A DNA stretch of 6,705 nt, from assembly GCA_022712775.1 (NCBI GenBank), contig JAFLJZ010000228.1, positions 1 through 6,705 on the forward strand. The letters are read 5' to 3'. Below are positions 1-5,131 of this stretch, piece by piece. Origin of the DNA: Sulfurimonas sp. (GTDB taxonomy: Bacteria; Campylobacterota; Campylobacteria; Campylobacterales; Sulfurimonadaceae). A program made the position numbers and the translations under genes. Below the pieces are notes generated by a model, which did no database searches, was not told the DNA's origin, and was given only the letters and a program-made list of their open reading frames with translations. Every line of letters begins with the position of its first letter. The stretch's first letter is position 1.

Positions 1-369
1 TTAGAAGATAGAGAAGAAATTTTTTAAGCCTTTGCAAGATTCACATATAGCCTACATCAAGACAATATTTTACACCAAGACTATTCACCTGGTAACATTC
101 TTATAAAAAAAGAAACAACTGGTTATTTACTTAAAGTCGTAGATATAAACAGAATGGAATTTCGAGAACTAAGTTTAGATGAACGTTTAAAAAACTTTAA
201 CAAACTCTGGGCAAAAGATGATGAGATAGCAATCATGTCAGAAGAATATGCGATTATCTCAAATGAAGATAAAGACTACTGTGTACAAACGGCTACTGCC
301 TATAATACAAAGCACAAAAACAAAATAAATATGAAAAAAAGACTTAAAGGAATAGAAGTTGTTGATTAG
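1..369 (+). pseudogene. LPS/Kdo kinase (InaA/WaaP-like), C-terminal part with an in-frame stop
   Basis: The frame is open from base 1 to 369 except for a TAA at 25-27. It reads LEDREEIF, stop, AFARFTYSLHQDNILHQ, then the kinase catalytic loop HQDYSPGNIL (about 76-105) and the metal-binding DINRM (about 142-156), which stands in for DFG. This pattern, followed by a basic C-terminal tail, is typical of lipopolysaccharide kinases of the InaA/Kdo-kinase type, which phosphorylate a core sugar on the cytoplasmic side of the inner membrane. The N-lobe lies upstream of the window. There is no ATG, GTG or TTG in this frame between the stop and ATG 154, which falls after the metal-binding Asp, so a 71-residue product from 154 could not be a kinase. 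The 3' end overlaps the deacetylase gene by 11 bases. I infer a nonsense change (from GAA, CAA or AAA) or a sequence error; the family call is firmer than the pseudogene call. Confidence 0.7.
346..351 (+). promoter_or_regulatory. Shine-Dalgarno AAAGGA supporting a TTG start
   Basis: AAAGGA lies 7 bases before TTG 359 and 10 bases before a second TTG at 362. The first ATG of the frame, at 374, is 22 bases away and would remove the first strand leading to the MYHHV motif. The site therefore favours a TTG start inside the end of the kinase gene. Confidence 0.55.
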
Positions 370-1087
370 TACAATGTACCATCATGTTAATAGTGATAGA
401 TGCAGTAATAATTACGAAGTTTTTGAAGCACATTTAAAATATATAAGTGAAAACTTTACAAGTGTATTTCCTCAGGTTGAACTTCCACAAAATCCAATCT
501 GTCTTGTTTTTGATGATGGCTACTATGATTTTTATACACTTATATTTCCCCTTCTTAAAAAGTATAAGCTAAAAGCACTCATAGGCGTCACTCCAAAATA
601 TATTTTAGACGACACGGACAAACCTGATTCAATCCGTTTATCGTATGAGCATAATGATTTGTTTGAAAACTATCAAGATGCAACATTTTGTACCTATAAA
701 GAGTTAGATGAGATGATTCAAAGTGACTTAGTTCAGATAGTTTCACACTCTTACTCGCATAAAAATTTACTTGAAGAGGATATAGACTTAGACCAAGAAC
801 TTGTAGAATCAAAAAATATTCTAAAAGACAAACTAGGAATCACAGTTGAGAGTTTTGTTTTCCCATTTGGTAAATACAACCAAGAGGTTTTAGATGAGAC
901 AAGAAAGCATTATAAATACGCATTTAGAATCGGCAATGGCATAAACAAAGACTTTTCTGGAGTGAATGATGTAATTTATAGAATCGATGCAGACAACCTT
1001 AAAACTGCTGATGAAATATTTTCTTTTGTCAGTATGCTGAAGTTTCGATTTAAAACATTTACAAAACAATTAGTTGGTAACAAATGA
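359..1087 (+). CDS. Polysaccharide deacetylase family protein (CE4, NodB-like)
   Basis: This 242-residue protein matches the CE4/NodB deacetylase fold, which removes N- or O-acetyl groups from sugars using a bound metal. It shows the N-terminal MYHHV motif (residues 6-10), the FDDG motif with D52 as likely base and D53 as metal ligand (51-54), the HxxxH metal motif as H130/H134 in SHSYSH, and a FPFGKYN segment (168-174) in the place of the usual RPPYG-like motif. No signal peptide or membrane helix is visible, so it probably acts in the cytoplasm on a lipid-linked or nucleotide-linked sugar rather than on peptidoglycan or exported polymer. I chose TTG 359 (TTG 362 is equally possible) because of the Shine-Dalgarno and the intact first strand. 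It overlaps the kinase by 11 bases and the next gene by 4 (ATGA), which points to one translationally coupled operon. The sugar substrate cannot be told from the sequence. Confidence 0.85.
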   Translation: MLISTMYHHVNSDRCSNNYEVFEAHLKYISENFTSVFPQVELPQNPICLVFDDGYYDFYTLIFPLLKKYKLKALIGVTPKYILDDTDKPDSIRLSYEHNDLFENYQDATFCTYKELDEMIQSDLVQIVSHSYSHKNLLEEDIDLDQELVESKNILKDKLGITVESFVFPFGKYNQEVLDETRKHYKYAFRIGNGINKDFSGVNDVIYRIDADNLKTADEIFSFVSMLKFRFKTFTKQLVGNK

Positions 1088-1836
1088 ACATTAGCGCAAT
1101 CGTTTTAGCAAAAAATAATGAAGACACTATCACTAATACTCTTAATAGTTTAGTCTTATTTGCTGATGTAGTCCTGTATGACAATGGCTCAACGGACAGC
1201 ACAATAAAAATCGCAAAAACTTTTTCAAATGTGAATCTTGTACAAGGAGAGTTCAAAGGTTTTGGTTGGACAAAAAATGAAGCCGTAAAACACGCTAAAA
1301 ATGACTGGGTAATCATTGTAGATAGTGATGAAGTACTTGATTCTACTCTTTTAGAAATCTTACAAACAAAAGAGCTTCATAAAGATACCGTTTATAAACT
1401 CAATTTTAAAGCCTACTACAAAGATATTCAAGTGAAATACTGTGGCTGGAATAAGCAAAAAATAAAAAGAATGTATAACAAAACCTCAACAGCATACACC
1501 ATGAGTGATGTGCATGAAGATATTATAAGTGAAGGTCTTAAAATTGAAGAGCTTGGGGGATATGTAGAGCATTATAGTTACCATACAATTTCACAATTTA
1601 TAATCAAAGCAGACCATTACTCTACACTTTTTTCTGTAAACAATGCTGGTAAGAAAAGTTCTTCACCTGCAAAAGCAATTTTCAATGGCCTCTATTCATT
1701 TATAAAAACTTACTTCTTTAAAAGAGGATTTTTAGACGGTTATGTAGGTTTAATTATCTCATTTTCGCATATGATTACAAACTTTTACAAATACATCAAA
1801 CTCTACGAGCTGAATAAAGAATTAGAATCTAAGTAA
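1084..1836 (+). CDS. Family 2 glycosyltransferase, WaaE/KdtX-like
   Basis: This is a 250-residue GT-A glycosyltransferase. The N-terminus MNISAIVLAKNNED begins the nucleotide-binding fold, DNGSTD sits at residues 33-38, and the metal-binding DxD motif is D80-S-D82 in IIVDSDEVL. VHED at 143-146 is the usual place of the catalytic base region. Length and the aromatic, basic C-terminal segment (about 205-245: FFKRGFLDGYVG and following) match WaaE-type LPS core transferases, which add a hexose, such as a beta-glucose, to inner-core heptose. The C-terminal segment probably binds the inner leaflet. Its ATG overlaps the deacetylase stop as ATGA, with no strong Shine-Dalgarno of its own, so it is likely translated by coupling. 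It ends tail-to-tail with the next gene, overlapping by 15 bases. Donor and acceptor are not determined; a gene symbol is withheld because other core GT2 enzymes look alike. Confidence 0.85.
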   Translation: MNISAIVLAKNNEDTITNTLNSLVLFADVVLYDNGSTDSTIKIAKTFSNVNLVQGEFKGFGWTKNEAVKHAKNDWVIIVDSDEVLDSTLLEILQTKELHKDTVYKLNFKAYYKDIQVKYCGWNKQKIKRMYNKTSTAYTMSDVHEDIISEGLKIEELGGYVEHYSYHTISQFIIKADHYSTLFSVNNAGKKSSSPAKAIFNGLYSFIKTYFFKRGFLDGYVGLIISFSHMITNFYKYIKLYELNKELESK

Positions 1837-2784
1837 TTTTTCTTTTACCTCATTAAACAACTTCTGCTTTGCTTGAACATCTTGTGGAATCATGAAATGT
1901 TCTTGTTTTTCTTCTGCTCCTACACTTTTCCAACGCACAGCACTAGCAAAAAGAGAATCACCAAAAAATGTCATAGTAGAAGTCCCAACCAAAGAAGCTA
2001 TATGGTACGTCCCCGTTGAAGTACTTACAAAAAGCTTGAATCTACTTACTAGTTTTGCAAAGTAAACAAGTCCATCCAAAGAAAGATAAAAAACTATATT
2101 TGTATCAAAAAAGCGTTTTTGCATCGCTTCATATAAATCTTTTTCATCTGGACCAAAGGTCATAACAACTTGATATTTATTAACTTTTAAAACAGTCCGT
2201 ATTAAAACCTCGTATTCATCCAGATTCCAATTCGCATCAGAAGATCCACCAAAACCAACATGAAAAGCAACTATCTCTTTATCTATGTCATTATTTACAC
2301 AAAAAACATCATAAATACTTGCAGAATCATCAAAGCTAAGTAAGGGTTTTTTATACTCAAGGTTAACATCACGATATAAAGCCTTCGTGAGTTCTAGGTT
2401 ATACTCAAACTCGGCCATTTTTACCTGACTTCTTCTTTGTTTGATTCTATGCGTATAAAAAATTTGTGCTATTTTTGTTGCAGGTGCTATTCTTTTTGAG
2501 ATTCCAGCTAACAATTGTGCTAGTGCGATTCTAGTATTTGAAAAAAGTGTTATTGAAGCATCTATCTTGTATTTTCTTATTAACTGTGACAGAGCAAAAA
2601 TACCCTGACCTTCATCAACAATCACCTCATCAATAAAATCACACTCTTTTGCTAGAGATTTATTTAGAGGTGCTACAAGTGCAATTATTTTATTCTTAGG
2701 ATTATGTTGTTTAAGAACATACATCGCTGGAAGTGCCGTAATAAAATCACCAAGTTTATCATTACGAACAACTAAAATATTCAT
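1822..2784 (-). CDS. Divergent family 9 glycosyltransferase (heptosyltransferase-like)
   Basis: This 320-residue protein has the GT9 (GT-B) layout of WaaC/WaaF/WaaQ. The N-terminal RNDKLGDFITALPAMYVLK carries the conserved LGD with D13, the position of the catalytic Asp in E. coli WaaC. The C-terminal half has HVGFGGSSDANW (175-186), MTFGPDEKD (208-216) and STSTGTYHIASLVGT (254-268), followed by FFGD. Two usual donor-site features differ: the Asp of the D-S/T-G-x-x-H motif is replaced (S256-T-G258), and the Lys of the K-R/H-W motif is replaced by A184. The STG form is, as I recall, found in other GT9 members, so it marks a subgroup and is not necessarily inactivating. ATG 2784 is supported by AGGA (on the minus strand, at 2792-2795) 7 bases upstream. 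It is transcribed away from the barrel-protein gene and converges on the GT2 gene. It could be a further heptosyltransferase or use another donor sugar. Confidence 0.8.
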   Translation of the reverse strand: MNILVVRNDKLGDFITALPAMYVLKQHNPKNKIIALVAPLNKSLAKECDFIDEVIVDEGQGIFALSQLIRKYKIDASITLFSNTRIALAQLLAGISKRIAPATKIAQIFYTHRIKQRRSQVKMAEFEYNLELTKALYRDVNLEYKKPLLSFDDSASIYDVFCVNNDIDKEIVAFHVGFGGSSDANWNLDEYEVLIRTVLKVNKYQVVMTFGPDEKDLYEAMQKRFFDTNIVFYLSLDGLVYFAKLVSRFKLFVSTSTGTYHIASLVGTSTMTFFGDSLFASAVRWKSVGAEEKQEHFMIPQDVQAKQKLFNEVKEKLLRF

Positions 2785-2809
2785 ATCTATTTCCTACTTT
2801 AAAATAAGA

Positions 2810-2825
2810 TATTTTACATAAAATA
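2810..2825. repeat. 16-bp AT-only palindrome in the divergent promoter region
   Basis: TATTTTA, a 2-base spacer (CA), then TAAAATA form a perfect inverted repeat. It lies between two divergent genes, 3 bases upstream of the rightward TATAAT, and overlaps a possible leftward -10. It could be an operator shared by both genes, but AT-only palindromes arise easily by chance in AT-rich DNA. Confidence 0.3.
2811..2816 (-). promoter_or_regulatory. Possible -10 (TAAAAT) for the leftward GT9 gene
   Basis: On the minus strand TAAAAT lies 26 bases before the ATG at 2784. Initiation about 7 bases downstream would leave a leader near 19 nt that contains the AGGA Shine-Dalgarno. No -35 box is evident; AT-rich campylobacterial promoters often lack one. 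The sequence also forms part of the palindrome. Confidence 0.25.
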
Positions 2826-2828
2826 GGC

Positions 2829-2834
2829 TATAAT
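2829..2834 (+). promoter_or_regulatory. Perfect -10 box TATAAT for the rightward operon
   Basis: TATAAT at this place is the best -10 match in the 57-base divergent gap. Only 7 bases (2835-2841) separate it from ATG 2842, so initiation would fall at about 2841-2842 and the message would begin at or next to the start codon. No -35 match is visible about 17 bases upstream. There is no Shine-Dalgarno before ATG 2842, in line with a leaderless message. If translation instead starts at ATG 2917, the leader would be about 75 nt. Confidence 0.5.
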
Positions 2835-2841
2835 TCACCTT

Positions 2842-4122
2842 ATGAAAGCACCATTTACATGGGATAATTATTCCGACCAACCCGCACTATTAAAAGATAA
2901 GATTTTTAAGAAAAAAATGAGAAAAAAAGAGTGGTTTTCACTTTTTCAGACCTTTATTTTATCCCTTATTGTTTTACCGATCGCTCTAGTTGCTATGCCT
3001 TTTATACGAAGAAAGCAAATCAGCTCATCAGACTTTTTTTGTATCGGTATTGATTTTCAAAGAGAAAAAGAACTTAGTCTTAAACTTATAGAAGAACTTG
3101 ATGTTCAACGAGTACTTATTCGCATGAAACTTTGGGAGATGGAATCTTTAAATGAACTAAAAACATTTTTAGAATCATTAGTACAAAAAAAAGTCACGCT
3201 AAAAATCATGCAAGATAGAGAAAATGTAGAAGATTTAGAACTTTTTGAAAAAAACTTAAGAACACTATTTAGTACACTTGGTGATTCTATAGATATGTAT
3301 GAAATTGGTTCAACTATTAACAGAAGTAAATGGGGATTTTTTAGTGTTAACGAATATAATAAGTTCTACAAAAAAGCCTATGACTTAAGAGAAAAAGAAT
3401 TTCCATCACTTAAACTCATAGGAAGTGGCGTTATAGACTTTGAATACCACTTCACTGCTCACACACTTTTTAATTTTTTCAAATACAAATATGATGGAAT
3501 ATCATCACTCCTTTATGTAGACAGAAGAGGTGCACCAGAGCATATGCAACTAGGCTTTGCTCTTTCTGATAAAATAGCCCTGTTGAGTACAATGGTTTGG
3601 TTAAGTAAAAAAACAAAACATGAGCTTCATATTACGGAAACAAACTATCCATTGTTACATACTGCACCATATGCACCTACGAGTGAACATGAATGCATTG
3701 ATGAGACAAGTTATGCTGATTTCATGCTTCGCTATTATCTTTTTGGTTTTGCATCACAGCAAGTAGATTCCCTCTCATGGCACCAACTTATTGCACGAGG
3801 GTATGGTCTTGTAGACAACATTAATGGTATTAGATACACTCCAGCATTTCAAACATATAAGTTTATGGTGAAGAATCTCAAAAATGCTCAATTTTTGCGT
3901 CTTGATATAGAAAGAGGTTATTATATTTTACAGTGTTTAATTGGTGAGAGATTATTACAAATTCATTGGACACTCAAACCGACAACACTTAAAAATGAAG
4001 ATTTTTTTGAATGTTATTCTCGTGATGGAGAACTTATAAAAGATGAAACACTGCAAATTGGTTCATCCCCAATATATATTTATATACTCAAAGCAGTACC
4101 AAAACAAATAAATTGTCTATAA
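2842..4122 (+). CDS. Membrane-anchored glycoside-hydrolase-like (clan GH-A type barrel) protein of unknown function
   Basis: This 426-residue protein has a basic N-terminus (KKKMRKK, 23-29), one membrane segment at about 37-55, and then what reads as a full eight-strand barrel: FFCIGIDF (65-72), VQRVLIRMK (88-96), VTLKIMQD (118-125), DMYEIGSTIN (151-160), KLIGSGVIDF (191-200), GISSLLYVD (219-227), ELHITETNYP (261-270) and DSLSWHQL (309-316). A short beta-rich tail follows (about 350-417). In clan GH-A enzymes strand 4 ends in Asn-Glu (acid/base) and strand 7 in Glu (nucleophile). Here E266 fits the nucleophile, but the Asn-Glu pair aligns with S157-T158. It may therefore be a non-standard or inactive glycosidase, or a glycan-binding protein, anchored at the inner membrane and facing the periplasm. 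The start is uncertain: ATG 2842 lacks a Shine-Dalgarno, and ATG 2917 is the next choice and would keep the membrane segment. The 9-base gap to waaF implies one operon. The fold is inferred from pattern only. Confidence 0.6.
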   Translation: MKAPFTWDNYSDQPALLKDKIFKKKMRKKEWFSLFQTFILSLIVLPIALVAMPFIRRKQISSSDFFCIGIDFQREKELSLKLIEELDVQRVLIRMKLWEMESLNELKTFLESLVQKKVTLKIMQDRENVEDLELFEKNLRTLFSTLGDSIDMYEIGSTINRSKWGFFSVNEYNKFYKKAYDLREKEFPSLKLIGSGVIDFEYHFTAHTLFNFFKYKYDGISSLLYVDRRGAPEHMQLGFALSDKIALLSTMVWLSKKTKHELHITETNYPLLHTAPYAPTSEHECIDETSYADFMLRYYLFGFASQQVDSLSWHQLIARGYGLVDNINGIRYTPAFQTYKFMVKNLKNAQFLRLDIERGYYILQCLIGERLLQIHWTLKPTTLKNEDFFECYSRDGELIKDETLQIGSSPIYIYILKAVPKQINCL

Positions 4123-4126
4123 GGAA
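4121..4126 (+). promoter_or_regulatory. Shine-Dalgarno AAGGAA supporting the waaF GTG start
   Basis: AAGGAA overlaps the TAA stop of the preceding gene (4120-4122) and lies 5 bases before GTG 4132. GTG gives the N-terminus MRILIILPNWLGD, which begins GT9 proteins exactly where expected, so GTG is preferred over any later ATG. Confidence 0.7.
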
Positions 4127-4131
4127 ATGAA

Positions 4132-5106
4132 GTGCGTATTTTAATCATTTTACCAAACTGGCTAGGAGATGCTATTATGGCTACTCCCTCTATTGAACTT
4201 TTAAGTAAATACCATCCACATGCCAAGTTTACATTTGTAGGTAGCTTTGTTTCTATAGAAGCACTAAAGTACCATCCCTTATGTCAGAGAGCTGTAGTTG
4301 ATGAAACTAAACAAGCAACTTCAAGATTCTATGCTACATATAAGCTTGCTCGCTCCCTTGGTGAGTTTGATTTATGTGTGACTTTTAGAAATCAAATGTA
4401 CTCATCTTTACTCTTACGATTCACAAATACCGTTGTATGCATTGCAAAACGCTCATGGCATTCAATATTTTTACTATCACACACTCCAAAAATAAAAGAC
4501 AAACAGCATTTAGCATTACAGTATGCAAAGCTTGCTATGACAAATGTAGATTTATATCAAGGCGATATCTCTTCACTTAAACTTTACATAGAACCTAATA
4601 AATTAACTAAACCTACACTAGGGATTAATGCAGGGGCAACATACGGAAACGCAAAACGCTGGTACCCTGAAAAATTTGCGCAAGTTGCTTCTGCATTTAA
4701 TGATAAATTTGACATTATTATTTTTGGTGGACCAAATGAAGTGGAAATGGCAAAGGAGATTGAAGACAATCTTATAGCTAGAAATATTACTAACTATACA
4801 AATTTAGCTGGCAAAACAAACATTAAAGAGTTATGTGAAAATATAGGTGGATGTTCATTGTTTATCACCAATGACAGTGGACCGATGCATGTAGCCGCTT
4901 CCTATCAAGTACCAACAGTAGCTATTTTTGGACCAACAAAACATAGTGAAACATCTCAATGGATGAATGAAAAAAGTAAAATAGTACGGCATGAGATGGA
5001 TTGCTCACCATGTATGAAAAGAGAATGCCCGCTTGGACATCATGAATGTATGACGAGCATTACAGCGGAGGAAGTTATTGATTCTATACAGGAGTTAGGA
5101 TTCTAA
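4132..5106 (+). CDS. waaF: Lipopolysaccharide heptosyltransferase II
   Basis: WaaF transfers the second L-glycero-D-manno-heptose from ADP-heptose to the inner core of LPS at the cytoplasmic face of the inner membrane. The 324-residue length is close to the usual size for the family. Motifs are canonical: PNWLGDAIMATPS with D13, NAGATYGNAKRW (166-177) with K175, IIFGGPNE (196-203), TNDSGPMHVAAS (246-257) with D248 and H253, and AIFGPT (264-269). The Cys-rich tail CSPCMKRECPLGHHECM (291-307) is characteristic of WaaF as opposed to WaaC. It starts with GTG, is preceded by AAGGAA, and follows the barrel-protein gene by 9 bases, presumably sharing its promoter. Its 3' end overlaps hldE by 4 bases on the opposite strand. 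The ADP-heptose it uses is made by the neighbouring hldE and hldD products. Confidence 0.93.
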   Translation: MRILIILPNWLGDAIMATPSIELLSKYHPHAKFTFVGSFVSIEALKYHPLCQRAVVDETKQATSRFYATYKLARSLGEFDLCVTFRNQMYSSLLLRFTNTVVCIAKRSWHSIFLLSHTPKIKDKQHLALQYAKLAMTNVDLYQGDISSLKLYIEPNKLTKPTLGINAGATYGNAKRWYPEKFAQVASAFNDKFDIIIFGGPNEVEMAKEIEDNLIARNITNYTNLAGKTNIKELCENIGGCSLFITNDSGPMHVAASYQVPTVAIFGPTKHSETSQWMNEKSKIVRHEMDCSPCMKRECPLGHHECMTSITAEEVIDSIQELGF

Positions 5107-5131
5107 CAAGAACTTCCTAACTTGATTTTTT
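5093..5131 (+). terminator. Probable intrinsic terminator of the waaF operon, inside the hldE 3' end
   Basis: AGTTAGGA (5093-5100) and TCCTAACT (5115-5122) form a perfect 8-bp stem with a 14-base loop, extendable by one G-U pair, followed by six T at 5126-5131. The left arm is in the last codons of waaF; the right arm and T tract encode the C-terminal residues of HldE on the other strand. On the minus strand no T tract follows the hairpin, so it would act on rightward transcripts only. The loop is rather long for a terminator, and a smaller hairpin (GTTAG/CTAAC, 5094-5098 and 5103-5107) competes with it. Confidence 0.5.

Noticed and set aside
20..27. A frameshift in the T6 run explaining the early stop in the kinase
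   Set aside because: Both alternative forward frames already contain TAG at 2-4 and 9-11, and frame 1 upstream of the run reads plausibly as kinase sequence. A substitution fits better, although a compound error cannot be excluded.
154..369. A separate 71-residue small protein starting at ATG 154
   Set aside because: The frame upstream of 154 carries the kinase catalytic loop and the metal-binding DIN motif, so ATG 154 is an internal Met of a kinase and not a gene start.
588..812. A minus-strand open frame inside the deacetylase gene
   Set aside because: It is antisense to conserved CE4 coding sequence and has no domain or Shine-Dalgarno worth noting.
1059..1316. A minus-strand open frame across the deacetylase/GT2 junction
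   Set aside because: It is antisense to the GT2 nucleotide-binding motifs. Its hydrophobic look mirrors the opposite strand, and there is no independent support for it.
1817..1841. A terminator between the convergent GT2 and GT9 genes (AAGAATTA/TAATTTTT)
   Set aside because: The 8-bp stem is nearly all A-T with one G-U pair and a 9-base loop, too weak to call despite the T-rich stretch after it.
4584..4769. A minus-strand open frame inside waaF
   Set aside because: It is antisense to the conserved WaaF AKRW region and shows no family resemblance.
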